Part shown: positions 20,845 through 30,128 of the stretch, piece after piece
Position numbering within the stretch: the first letter of the stretch is position 1
Layout: each line of letters starts with the position of its first letter
Assembly (NCBI RefSeq): GCF_016806065.1
Contig: NZ_CP032405.1
Coordinates: 3,748,001 to 3,812,000 of the forward strand
DNA: 64,000 bases
Reading direction: 5' to 3'
Source: Rhizobium rosettiformans
GTDB lineage: Bacteria; Pseudomonadota; Alphaproteobacteria; Rhizobiales; Rhizobiaceae
Translations under genes and position numbers: made by a program
The notes under the pieces: generated by a model
Database searches by the model: none
What the model saw: only the letters and a program-made list of their open reading frames with translations
Told to the model about the DNA's origin: nothing

Positions 20845-21316
20845 GCCCTTGATCCTGATTTCTTGCTCTTTGCTGCCGCCAGTTTGCGGCCGCCCTATGG
20901 GCATCGCGTTAAAAATGCTGAGGATGGCGGCAAAAAGCTAAAGGTATGGTTAATGGAAATTAAACCCCGGCTGGGATTGGCTTTTCAGCCGCAACCTTGA
21001 TTGAAATACTGTTAACAAGAGCCACGGGACCAGGCACCGCGAAAGCGCATTAATTGTATCGGATGACCAAATGTGTCAGTACGATACGGTTGATTGGGCA
21101 AAAGTGCGTGAACTTTGCCCGCAAGCCAGTCGGTGCTAGATCTTCCGGCGGGAACGCCGGCTGTCAGCGGCCGCACTGTAAAAGAAGGAATTTCGTCTGG
21201 CGTGGCGGCAGGCGGGGTTTCAGGTAAACGGTGAGGTCCGGATACGGCATGGCGATGAGCGGCATCGCCGCTTCAGTCCGTCCTCCCGAGAGTAAGCGGT
21301 AACGAGGCGTAACCCT
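20845..21316. other. 472-bp intergenic region upstream of the GPR gene
   Basis: No convincing gene. It carries promoters for the HPt-like gene and the GPR gene. TTAA-N6-TTAA at 20950-20963 resembles a CtrA box but has one base fewer in the spacer than the canonical seven. GAGG at 21304-21307 is the ribosome site of GPR. Confidence 0.4.
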
Positions 21317-24300
21317 ATGGCGAACAAGAAGACCGACTCGATTGACGAGAACGCGTTTCAGGCTCTCGAGGCGGCCCTGAGCATCGATTTCGACGGTGAG
21401 GAAGCCGCCGCGCCACCCAAGGCACGGTCTCAAGCACGCGCCCCGGAGGCAAATGTGTCCGATAGTATTCCGCGTTCCGCCGCAAAGAAGACGATCGAGC
21501 GGCGATCTGCCCGCGCCGGCGAGCTCAATCCTGAACCGGCCCCCAAGGCGCCCGCCTTCGCACCGGCCAATGACGGCTCTCGCCGCACACCGTCTGCCAT
21601 TCTGAAGTCGCTGGACGGTGCGTCGCTGACCTCTGCTCTGCGCAATGCCGCCGTCGTGTCGGCGCTCTGGGTGGTCGGCGCCCTCGGCCTCACCCAACTT
21701 CTGTACGGCGGCACGATCTGGCAGGCTGGATCGATTGCGGACATCGTCGCCATGCCGGGCGTGGTCGCCATCGTCGTCGGCACCTTCCTGCCGATCATGC
21801 TGTTCTTCGCCTTTGCGATCATGATGGCCCGCGCCCATGACCTGCGCAATGCAGCCCGCTCGATGGCGGAAGTGGCGCTTCGTCTGGCAGAACCCGAAAC
21901 GATCGCCTCCGAACGCATCATGACCGTTGGTCAGGCCGTCCGTCGCGAAGTGTCAGCGATGAACGAAGGCATCGAGCGCACCATTGCCCGCGCCACCGAG
22001 CTCGAAACACTCGTTCACTCCGAAGTGACCGCGCTCGAGCGCAGCTACACCGACAACGAGCTGCGCGTCCGCGGTCTTGTCCACGAACTCGGCGCCGAGC
22101 GTGACGCGATCGTCAATCACGCCGAGCGTATCCGTTCTTCGATCGTTGGCGCCCACGAGCAGCTCAAGGAAGAGCTGTCGCTGGCAACCGAAGAGATTTC
22201 CGTACGCCTGCAGACCTCCGGCGAAGCCTTCGCCTCGATGATCGACACCCGCGCGGCAACGATCATGGAGAAGTCCGACGCGGCCGTGACCGCACTCGGC
22301 TCTCTGCTCGCGCACAAGACGGAAAGCATGGTCCAGACGCTGGCCGCGTCCGGCATGTCACTGTCGAACGAGTTCGACACGCAGCTGCAGTCGCTGACCT
22401 CGACGCTCAGTGAGCGCGGCCGCGAACTCCTTGGTGAATTCGAAACCCGGGCCTCTACCCTCGACGCCAACACGGAAAAGCTGAACGCCGCCCTCAACGA
22501 GCGTGCCCGCCAGCTGAACGAAACGCTTGTCGAGCGTACGCGTGATATCGCCGAGACCCTCAAGGGCAGCGAAAGCGCGATCACCTCGTCGCTCGACGAC
22601 GTGCTCGGACGCCTCAACAGCTCGCTCGACGAGCGTGGCCGCAGCTTCCGCCAGAGCCTGCAGGCAAGCGCCGACGACGCGATCGTCGATCTCGACCTGC
22701 GTTCGGGCCTGTTCGAGGATCGCTTCCAGACCACCATCGGCCAGATCAACGCGACCTTCGACCAGCGGGTCGCCGAGTTTGCCAGCGCCTTCGATCAGCG
22801 CTCGGGCTCGCTCGACTCCAAGCTGATGGAAAGCCTCGCTCGCATCAATGAGACTGTGAACGGCGGAACGGATTCGATCAGCGGCATCCTGAGTTCGAGC
22901 ATCGAGCGTCTTGGCTCGACGCTGACCGACCAGTCGCTTGCGCTTGCGATGACGCTGAGCACCAGCCAGGAGATGCTTGACAGCTCGATGTCCGACCGCG
23001 CCCAGGAAATCGCGGAAGCGATGTCGGCACGCGCGGCGGCTCTGACCGAGAGCCTGGAAAGCGCCCAGAAGCGGATCGACCAGGTCATGGAAGAGCGCAG
23101 TGGCTCGCTCTACAATGCGCTGACCGACAACCAGTCGCGTTTCGAGCAGACGCTCTCGTCCCGCGCCGAGCACATCGTCAACGCGCTTGAAACCAATCAG
23201 GACCGTTTCGCCGAGACCCTCGACACCAAGGCCCGGGGCATCGCGAGCCTGGTCGAAGGTCAGAGCGAGCAGCTGATCGACGCTCTCAACACCAAGAGCC
23301 TCGAACTCGACCTGACGCTGACCGCCCGTACCCAGGATCTCTCCGAAACGCTGAACGACAGCCAGCGCCGGATCGACGAAACTCTGACCCAGCGCGCCTC
23401 CGCGATCATCGAGACGGTCGCCGATGCGGACCGTCGCATCGACGCGGCCTTCAGCGAGAAGGCAGAGACTATCCGCAACGCCTATGGCGAAAACCAGGAG
23501 CGGCTGGAACTTTCGCTTGCCAGCCACACCTCCTACCTAACCTCGACGCTGGAAGACGCCACCGGCGACATCGAGCGTAGCCTTGGCCAAGCCTCCGGCC
23601 ATATCGCGGAAACTGTCGCCAACGGCATCTCCGAGCTCGAAACCCGACTGGGTGCGAGCCAGCAGCAGCTGGATACCCTGCTCACGACCGCCTCGAGCAC
23701 GATTTCGAATACCGTCGCCGACAATGCGAGCCAGATCGCAGAAACGCTGAAATCCGGCGTCAACGACATCGACGGCCGTATCGCCGAGACCGGCGCCTAT
23801 CTGCGCTCCAGCCTGGATGCCGCAACCGGCGCACTCGCAACCACACTTGGCGAAAACACCGACCGCATCGCCCAAACGATCGACCAGGGCGTCAACGCGA
23901 TCGACGACCGTCTGGTCAACACCCATGACCGGATCCGCGCCACGCTCGACGACAGGACACAGGCGATCACGGCGGCCATCGGCGACGCACGCGATGCGCT
24001 GGATTTGAGCCTCGGCGAACATGCGACATCGATCGGCGCCTCCGTCGCCGCGAGCGCCGGCATGCTCGAAATGTCGCTCGAAGATCACGAGGAAAGCCTG
24101 CGCAAGGCGATCGACGAATCGAGCCGTGCCCTGGACGAGCGCCTGCGTGGCACCGCCGGCGCCTTGACGGAACAGATCCGCGACGCAGCCGACGACATCA
24201 CCCGTTCGGCGCAGGGCTTCTCGGGCACGGTCGAACAGTCCGTCTCCGGCATGACCAGCCGCCTCGACGAAACCAGCACCCGCATCGAACAGAGCCTCGG

Positions 24301-27157
24301 CACGCTTGAAGACCGTCTGCGCAACGGCCTCGACGGCGTCGACGCCCGGGTCAACGATGCCGGCGAGAAGTTCGCTGCCCGCCTCGACGACAAGGTCGCG
24401 ACGATCGAACGTGTCGGCGCAGAAGCCAGCATGCGCGTCGCTCAGGTCCTCGATGAAGGCACCACCCGTGTCGCCGAAACCTTCGACAGCCGCACGCCGG
24501 TCATCGAAGAGCGCCTGGCGACCATGGACCGCGCCCTCAATATCGGCCTCGAAAACGTCAATCGCACCATCGAAGGTAAGGCAGCCGGTCTCGCAACCGC
24601 ACTGCGCAGCGCCGTTACCGACGCTGCCCGCGACCTCGATGCCGAAGCCCAGCGCTCGGTCGATCGCTTGGCGGCCACCACCTCGCAGTTTGCCGAGCAG
24701 ATCGGCGAACGCAGCGCCGAACTCAACCGCACGGTCGAGGAGCGCTCGGAGGATCTCGCACGGCGCATCACCGACACCCAGAACCGCCTCGCCGGACAGG
24801 CTGCGACGATCGCCGAAACCTTCTCGCAGGCCGGCGATGTCATCAGCAACAAGGTGAACCAGGCAGAAGCGCTGGTCAGCGCCCAGGTGGCCAACCTTTC
24901 GGGTACGCTTGGCGAAGTCAGCACCACGCTGGAACAACGCGCAGCCGCCATCCGTGACGCGATTTCCGGCAACACACAGGAACTCGCCGCTGCCATGAAC
25001 GAGGCAGAAAAGGCACTCGAGGCGCGCGGCAACTCCATCCGCGACGCGATTTCAGGCAATACCCAGGAACTCGCCACCACCATGAACGCGGTGGAGAAGG
25101 CGCTGGAAGCCCGCGGCAATTCGATCCGCTCGGTGCTCGACGACCGCACCCGCGAGCTGAACTCCATGCTCTCGACACGCTCGGCCGAACTATCGCGCCT
25201 CATCGACGAGAAGGCAGCCCCCGTGGTCGCCTCCTATGCCGAGACCGGCCGTGCAGCCGCTGAGCAGATCGCTGCGGCAGCCGAACAGAGCGCAGAGCGC
25301 CTGCGCGCCGAAAATGCAGCCCTCGTCGACGCGATCAACCAGCGCACCGACCGCGCTGTCGCGACGCTCGGCAATGCCGAACAGAACCTCGTTGCCAGTG
25401 CCTCGCAGCTCATCGAGCGCCTCGGCGACAGCAATGTCGGCCTGTCCACGATGATCGACCAGGCGGTCCAGAGCATCGGCTCGCTCGACAGCCGCCTCGG
25501 TGCGACGGCAAACCGTTTCAGCGAAACGGCGAACCAGGCAACCGACATGCTCTCGACCTCGAACCGCCTGCTCGACGACAAGCTCGGCCGCCTGACTGCC
25601 GTCTCCGGCGAGACGCTGCAGCAGGTATCGTCGATCGTCAGCCGCTTCGGCGACCACACCCAGGTGCTGGGCAAGGCCTCCGAACTTCTCTCAGCCGCCC
25701 AGTCGAACCTCGTGGGCACGCTCGAAGAACGCCAGCAGGCTCTCCGCGATCTCTCGATCGGCCTCGTCAAGCGCTCGGAAGAGATCGAAACGACGATGCA
25801 GACCCTCGGCAAGATGGTCGAGACCGCCTTCGATCGCGCCGAAGAGCGCTCAGGCCAGATGGCCGGCAACCTGCGCCAGAGCGTCCAGGCCTCCTTCTCC
25901 GATATCGGCCAAATCCTCGGCGAGACAGAGAAGCGCGCCCAGTCGACGGCTGCCACCATGCGTGACAGCGTCCAGGCCTCGTTCTCCGACGTCGGACAGA
26001 TGCTTGGCGAGACCGAGAAGAAGGCGCAGATCACCGCCGCCAACATGCGCAACGCTCTGCTGTCTGCCGAACAGGAAGCGCAGGTTTCCATCGACAAGAC
26101 GCTGACCGAGGCCGAGAAGCGTTCCGGCGAACTGGCAAACCGCCTGCGTGGCGGACTGGCAGTCTCGCTCAACGATATCGACCACCTGCTCGGCGAAGCC
26201 GGCCGCAAGTCGGAAGGGGCAGCCGCTGCCCTCCGCCAGGCCATGCAGGAAGCCGTCAGCGAGGCCGTTTCCCGCTTCACCGGTGCTACCGACGAGATCC
26301 GTCGCTCGGCCGTCGATATCCGCAAGGAACTCGACCTGACCCGCAACGAGCTGAAGCGCGGCGCCTTCGACCTGCCCGAGGAAGCCAAGGAAAGTGCTGC
26401 CCAGATGCGCCGCGCCGTGGCCGAGCAGATCAAGGCGCTGCAGGACATCTCCCAGCTCGTCGGCCGTACCAGCCAGACGCTGGAAATCTCCGAGCCGGTC
26501 GCCCGCCGCCTGGCCGAAGCCCAGCCTGAACCGGTCCGTCGCCAGCCAGCTGCAGCACCCGCACCGCAGCCACAGCCGCCGGTGCGCCAGACCGAGACCC
26601 TCGGCCTGCGCGGCAGCCTGGCAACCGAAGCCTATGGCCAGCAGAGCACGGCCACGACACGCGCCGAAGGCGGTGGCTGGATCAGCGATCTGCTGCGCGG
26701 TGCCTCGCGTGAAGAGCCGCAGGAAGCTGCTCCGACCCGCCCGGCCCCTGCTCCGCAGCGCCCGGTCGCCGAAAGCCAGCCGGCCCGCCAGGGTGACACC
26801 CGCAATCCGCGTCACATGGTCGAATCGCTGAACTCGCTCTCGGTCGACATCGCCCGTGCCATCGACCACGACGCCTCGGTCGATCTGTGGCGCCGCTACC
26901 AGCGCGGTGAGCGCGACATCTTCACCCGTCGCCTCTACACGCTGAAGGGCCAGCAGACCTTCGACGAGATCAAGCGCAAGTACGACCGCGAGCCGGAATT
27001 CCGCGTCGCCGTGGACCGCTACATCGCCGATTTCGAGAAGCTGCTTTCGGACGTGGCCCGCACCGACCGCGACAAGTCGATTACCCAGTCCTACCTGACC
27101 TCGGACACGGGCAAGGTCTACACCATGCTCGCCCACGCGGCCGGCCGTTTCAGCTGA
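21317..27157 (+). CDS. gpr: growth-pole ring protein (GPR / RgsE type), giant membrane-anchored coiled-coil protein
   Basis: A 1946-residue protein. Residues 1-105 are soluble and charged, 111-130 and 145-170 are two transmembrane helices, 175 to about 1730 is one long helical region rich in Ala, Glu, Arg, Thr and Leu, 1735-1825 is a Pro/Gln-rich linker, and 1829-1946 is a compact conserved-looking end (VDLWRRYQRGERDIFTRRLY). Much of the helical region repeats with 11-residue spacing (ERARQLNETLV, ERTRDIAETLK), the apolipoprotein pattern. The layout matches the Agrobacterium Growth Pole Ring protein (about 2100 residues) and Sinorhizobium RgsE, which organise polar cell-wall growth. Recognition rests on size, architecture and composition, not on an alignment. 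A strong terminator follows. Confidence 0.85.
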   Translation: MANKKTDSIDENAFQALEAALSIDFDGEEAAAPPKARSQARAPEANVSDSIPRSAAKKTIERRSARAGELNPEPAPKAPAFAPANDGSRRTPSAILKSLDGASLTSALRNAAVVSALWVVGALGLTQLLYGGTIWQAGSIADIVAMPGVVAIVVGTFLPIMLFFAFAIMMARAHDLRNAARSMAEVALRLAEPETIASERIMTVGQAVRREVSAMNEGIERTIARATELETLVHSEVTALERSYTDNELRVRGLVHELGAERDAIVNHAERIRSSIVGAHEQLKEELSLATEEISVRLQTSGEAFASMIDTRAATIMEKSDAAVTALGSLLAHKTESMVQTLAASGMSLSNEFDTQLQSLTSTLSERGRELLGEFETRASTLDANTEKLNAALNERARQLNETLVERTRDIAETLKGSESAITSSLDDVLGRLNSSLDERGRSFRQSLQASADDAIVDLDLRSGLFEDRFQTTIGQINATFDQRVAEFASAFDQRSGSLDSKLMESLARINETVNGGTDSISGILSSSIERLGSTLTDQSLALAMTLSTSQEMLDSSMSDRAQEIAEAMSARAAALTESLESAQKRIDQVMEERSGSLYNALTDNQSRFEQTLSSRAEHIVNALETNQDRFAETLDTKARGIASLVEGQSEQLIDALNTKSLELDLTLTARTQDLSETLNDSQRRIDETLTQRASAIIETVADADRRIDAAFSEKAETIRNAYGENQERLELSLASHTSYLTSTLEDATGDIERSLGQASGHIAETVANGISELETRLGASQQQLDTLLTTASSTISNTVADNASQIAETLKSGVNDIDGRIAETGAYLRSSLDAATGALATTLGENTDRIAQTIDQGVNAIDDRLVNTHDRIRATLDDRTQAITAAIGDARDALDLSLGEHATSIGASVAASAGMLEMSLEDHEESLRKAIDESSRALDERLRGTAGALTEQIRDAADDITRSAQGFSGTVEQSVSGMTSRLDETSTRIEQSLGTLEDRLRNGLDGVDARVNDAGEKFAARLDDKVATIERVGAEASMRVAQVLDEGTTRVAETFDSRTPVIEERLATMDRALNIGLENVNRTIEGKAAGLATALRSAVTDAARDLDAEAQRSVDRLAATTSQFAEQIGERSAELNRTVEERSEDLARRITDTQNRLAGQAATIAETFSQAGDVISNKVNQAEALVSAQVANLSGTLGEVSTTLEQRAAAIRDAISGNTQELAAAMNEAEKALEARGNSIRDAISGNTQELATTMNAVEKALEARGNSIRSVLDDRTRELNSMLSTRSAELSRLIDEKAAPVVASYAETGRAAAEQIAAAAEQSAERLRAENAALVDAINQRTDRAVATLGNAEQNLVASASQLIERLGDSNVGLSTMIDQAVQSIGSLDSRLGATANRFSETANQATDMLSTSNRLLDDKLGRLTAVSGETLQQVSSIVSRFGDHTQVLGKASELLSAAQSNLVGTLEERQQALRDLSIGLVKRSEEIETTMQTLGKMVETAFDRAEERSGQMAGNLRQSVQASFSDIGQILGETEKRAQSTAATMRDSVQASFSDVGQMLGETEKKAQITAANMRNALLSAEQEAQVSIDKTLTEAEKRSGELANRLRGGLAVSLNDIDHLLGEAGRKSEGAAAALRQAMQEAVSEAVSRFTGATDEIRRSAVDIRKELDLTRNELKRGAFDLPEEAKESAAQMRRAVAEQIKALQDISQLVGRTSQTLEISEPVARRLAEAQPEPVRRQPAAAPAPQPQPPVRQTETLGLRGSLATEAYGQQSTATTRAEGGGWISDLLRGASREEPQEAAPTRPAPAPQRPVAESQPARQGDTRNPRHMVESLNSLSVDIARAIDHDASVDLWRRYQRGERDIFTRRLYTLKGQQTFDEIKRKYDREPEFRVAVDRYIADFEKLLSDVARTDRDKSITQSYLTSDTGKVYTMLAHAAGRFS
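24950..25123 (+). repeat. two tandem 87-bp (29-residue) repeats in the GPR gene
   Basis: Copies at 24950-25036 and 25037-25123 encode residues 1212-1240 and 1241-1269, both starting IRDAISGNTQELA. They differ mainly at silent positions, which suggests an older duplication kept under selection. A third, shorter similarity (GNSIRSVLDD) follows. Confidence 0.85.
25880..26053 (+). repeat. second pair of tandem 87-bp repeats in the GPR gene
   Basis: Copies at 25880-25966 and 25967-26053 encode residues 1522-1550 and 1551-1579, both starting SVQASFSD and containing LGETEK. The unit is again exactly 29 residues although the sequence is unrelated to the first pair. Confidence 0.85.
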
Positions 27158-27201
27158 TGACCGGATAGGAGCCGGTTATCCGGCTCTGATGCATAAAACG
27201 G

Positions 27202-27240
27202 AAAAACCCCGGATCAGCTTACTGATCCGGGGTTTTCTTT
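27202..27240. terminator. bidirectional terminator after GPR and the Mla operon
   Basis: A 15-bp stem (27203-27217 with 27222-27236) with a CTTA loop; the stem is A/T-ended on both sides, so it can terminate GPR on the plus strand and the lipid-transport operon on the minus strand. A smaller hairpin with arms GAGCCGG and CCGGCTC lies just before it. Confidence 0.93.
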
Positions 27241-27268
27241 TGCTCGTCTGAATTGGAATTGCCGTCGG

Positions 27269-27934
27269 TCAGATCGATTGCAGCGTCCAGGCAACGATGT
27301 CGGCCGTCACGCGGGCAAAAGCACGGTCGAGTGCCGCGACGTAAGCCGCATTGTCCGAGCCGGAGGACGGGACTTCGGCGCGGAAGACACGCTGTGCTTT
27401 GACGGTGCCATTGCGGTCGTTGAGCAGCTTCGCCGAGATCTCGACGACGCCGCGATCCGTTCCCTCGGCAGAGATTTCGAAGGCACGCACATCGGTGATC
27501 AGTTGGAAGTCGATCGCCAGTCCCTGCCCCGGCCGTCCGACGCCACCGAGGCGCCCGGTGTTTTCGAAGGCGACCACGAGTTTGGACTGAACAACGCGCG
27601 TGAGGCGGTCGCTCCACTGCGACTGCGACAGATAGCGGATCTCGGCGCCGGATACGCGCACCAGGATCTGCTCGCTGTCGAGCGCCTTGAGCGCCGACGG
27701 ATCGGCCACCAGAAGCTGCCGGTTGCGGGCGCTGGCAGATGTTGCCACCTCGCTCACGGAAGCAGTCAGATCAAATGTGTCGTTGTTCGCTTTCGAGCCA
27801 CAGGCCGCAAGGCCAAGGCCCAGGCCCGGCACGAGCACCGAGGCCAGAAGCAGCCGCCGGAACCGTGTCACGCCCGCCACCCGCTTCACGCCGATCCTGT
27901 CCATGCTGTCGTCCTTTTCGGTGCTGCTCGTCAT
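27269..27934 (-). CDS. ABC-type transport auxiliary lipoprotein (PqiC/DUF330 type)
   Basis: A 221-residue lipoprotein: signal peptide with lipobox LAAC (in GLGLGLAACGS), then a domain of the PqiC/ABC-auxiliary type. It begins inside the stop of the MCE gene with a 4-bp overlap and is the last gene of the Mla-like operon. Such lipoproteins sit in the outer membrane and pair with MCE proteins to pass lipids across the periplasm. The start at 27934 leaves a 15-residue leader; an internal ATG (MDRIGVKRV) is also possible. Confidence 0.85.
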   Translation of the reverse strand: MTSSTEKDDSMDRIGVKRVAGVTRFRRLLLASVLVPGLGLGLAACGSKANNDTFDLTASVSEVATSASARNRQLLVADPSALKALDSEQILVRVSGAEIRYLSQSQWSDRLTRVVQSKLVVAFENTGRLGGVGRPGQGLAIDFQLITDVRAFEISAEGTDRGVVEISAKLLNDRNGTVKAQRVFRAEVPSSGSDNAAYVAALDRAFARVTADIVAWTLQSI

Positions 27935-29304
27935 CGGCGTGTCCGTCCGTCGAATTCCTTGACCGTATCGCCGCCGAAGAGCAGGCGCTGCGGATCCTGG
28001 TCGAAATTGGTGATCGCGTCGTTCAATCCGCGAACGGTGTTGCGCGTATCGTTGACCAGTGTCTGGATATCGCGCAGGCCCGTAGCCGAGAAGCGCTGCA
28101 GATTGGCGGCGATCGGTCCGATCTGAGAGTTGAGATTTTCGGCGGTCAATCGGATGGCCTCGAGCGTCTTTCGGGCTTCGACGCTCAGCGAATTTGCGTC
28201 CCCGGAGCCAAGGAACGCATCAACCTTCCTAAGGATCCCGTCAACCTGCTCGGACGAGGTGTTCAAGCGGTTCGCAAGCTGCGTGAAATCGTCGATCGCA
28301 CGGTCGATATCGTCCTTGCGACCGGTGATGCTGGTCGACAGATCCCGGAAGCCGGCAATCGCCTCACGCGCATCAGCCGTTGCAACAGAGACATCGTCGA
28401 CCACCCGGCCAATCTTCTGGCTATCCACTGCATCGATCAGACTGGAGACCTTTTCAAGCGTCTGATCGGCATTGTTGCCGAAGCGCTGGAAAGTGTCGGC
28501 AGTCTCGCGGAAGCTGTCGATCGCAGGTCCGATGCTCTTCGAGGCTTCCGCGAAGCTCGCGGTTGCCTGCTCGGTATTGGTCAGGATCTGATCGATCTTG
28601 TCGGAGTTGAGCGCCCTGAACAGATCTTCAGCGGCTGACAATGTCGAGTCGAGACGGCCGGACAGGCCGGAAACGGAATCGGAAAGGGCGCTGACACTCT
28701 GCAGGAATTGATCGATACCCTGGGCATTGTCGGCGAGCGACTTCGAAAAGGTCTCGGCGTTGCGCACGGTGTTCGTCAGCGGTGTCCGCGCATCCTCGAT
28801 AAAGCCCTGCAACTCGGCCACGGCGCCGTCGGCGCGCTGAAGGATGCGGTCGGCCGTGGAGAGAAGATTGGTCACGCTCGACTGGTCGGCGGTCAGAATG
28901 GCTGGTTCACCGGTATCGAGCGCCCGCTGCAAGATCGCGTCGCCCGACCCCGGTCCGCCGCCGGAAAGCTCGACATAAGCCGCACCGGTCAAACCCTGAA
29001 TCTCAAGAACGGCTCGCGTTCCCGAGGTCACAGGTGCATCAGCGCGCACCTCCGTGAAGGCGACCGAGAAGTTCGGATCCTCGTTGTCGATGTAGAGATT
29101 GCGCACCGAACCGACGGAGATGCCGTTGAAGCGCACCGGCGAACCGATGCTCAGACCGTTGGCGGAGCCAGGGATACGGATCGCAAGCGGCGCCATTTCT
29201 CCGCCCCTTCCATATTCCGCCATCCAATAGACAAACCCGAAGGCGGCCCCGATGACCAGCATCGTGAAAAAACCGACGATCGCGTAATTGGCTTTGGTTT
29301 CCAT
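27931..29304 (-). CDS. MlaD-like MCE-domain protein
   Basis: A 457-residue protein with one N-terminal membrane helix (about residues 8-28, YAIVGFFTMLVIGAAFGFVY), an MCE domain (about 38-120, GLSIGSPVRFNGISVGSVRN) and a long helical C-terminal region. MCE proteins form rings that carry phospholipids between membranes. The C-terminal extension is far longer than in E. coli MlaD (about 180 residues) and may form a helical channel. Gene order permease, ATPase, MCE, lipoprotein fits a complete transporter. Confidence 0.9.
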   Translation of the reverse strand: METKANYAIVGFFTMLVIGAAFGFVYWMAEYGRGGEMAPLAIRIPGSANGLSIGSPVRFNGISVGSVRNLYIDNEDPNFSVAFTEVRADAPVTSGTRAVLEIQGLTGAAYVELSGGGPGSGDAILQRALDTGEPAILTADQSSVTNLLSTADRILQRADGAVAELQGFIEDARTPLTNTVRNAETFSKSLADNAQGIDQFLQSVSALSDSVSGLSGRLDSTLSAAEDLFRALNSDKIDQILTNTEQATASFAEASKSIGPAIDSFRETADTFQRFGNNADQTLEKVSSLIDAVDSQKIGRVVDDVSVATADAREAIAGFRDLSTSITGRKDDIDRAIDDFTQLANRLNTSSEQVDGILRKVDAFLGSGDANSLSVEARKTLEAIRLTAENLNSQIGPIAANLQRFSATGLRDIQTLVNDTRNTVRGLNDAITNFDQDPQRLLFGGDTVKEFDGRTRR

Positions 29305-29307
29305 GGC

Positions 29308-30117
29308 TCACTCTACCGTATGTCCGGCGGATTGCTCCGGCCGGGGAATGGAACGGGCACGCTTGCCCCGGAAATAGGATTGAACCCACGCATCATCGAA
29401 GGCGAGCATATCGTCCAGCGTGCCCTCGACCAGAACCTTCTTCTGACCGAGGACTGCGATACGGTCGCAGACGGAGAAGAGGCTGTCGAGATCGTGGGTC
29501 ACCATATAGACGGTCAATCCGAGCGTATCGCGCAGTTGTGCGATCAGTTCATCAAATTCGGCAGCCCCGATCGGATCGAGGCCGGAGGTCGGCTCGTCGA
29601 GAAAGACGAGATCGGGATCAAGTGCCAGCGCACGCGCAAGCGCCGCGCGCTTGATCATGCCGCCGGACAGTTCCGATGGATACTTGTCTGCTGCATCGGG
29701 ATGAAGGCCGACCAGTTCGATTTTCAGATAAGCGAGCTCATCCATCAGCCATTGCGGCAGGTCCAGATATTCTCGCATCGGCAGCTGGATATTTTCCTTC
29801 ACGGTCAATGAAGAAAATAGGGCGCCGTGCTGAAAAAGAACCCCTAGGCGCGTATCAAGCGCCATGCGTTGTGCGTCGTCGACCGCATCGTAATCCGCAC
29901 CGAGGATCTCGATCGTGCCGGAGCGCCGCGGCAGAAGCCGGAGAACGGTGCGCATCAGGACCGACTTGCCGGCACCCGATGCCCCGACGAAGCCGAGGAT
30001 TTCGCCCCGGTAAATGTCAAGATTGAGCTTGTCGAGAACGATCTTCTCGCCAAAGCCGACGGTGAGATCCTTCACCGACAGGATGGCTTCGCGCTTTTCG
30101 GAGGACGTGGAAATCAT
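29308..30117 (-). CDS. MlaF-like ABC transporter ATP-binding protein
   Basis: A 269-residue ABC ATPase. Walker A is GASGAGKS, the signature is LSGGM, and Walker B is LVFLDEPTSGLDP; the H-loop is in VTHDLDS. It lies 11 bp after the permease and 3 bp before the MCE gene, so it powers this lipid transporter from the cytoplasmic face. Confidence 0.93.
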   Translation of the reverse strand: MISTSSEKREAILSVKDLTVGFGEKIVLDKLNLDIYRGEILGFVGASGAGKSVLMRTVLRLLPRRSGTIEILGADYDAVDDAQRMALDTRLGVLFQHGALFSSLTVKENIQLPMREYLDLPQWLMDELAYLKIELVGLHPDAADKYPSELSGGMIKRAALARALALDPDLVFLDEPTSGLDPIGAAEFDELIAQLRDTLGLTVYMVTHDLDSLFSVCDRIAVLGQKKVLVEGTLDDMLAFDDAWVQSYFRGKRARSIPRPEQSAGHTVE

Positions 30118-30128
30118 CTGGCCCTCCC

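Noticed and set aside
20950..20963. CtrA box upstream of GPR
   Set aside because: TTAA-N6-TTAA has a six-base spacer and lacks the final C of the second half; not strong enough to call.
22358..27136. Three long minus-strand frames inside the GPR gene (about 390-470 codons each)
   Set aside because: They mirror the repetitive coding sequence of GPR and show only its inverse composition; no start signals or domains.
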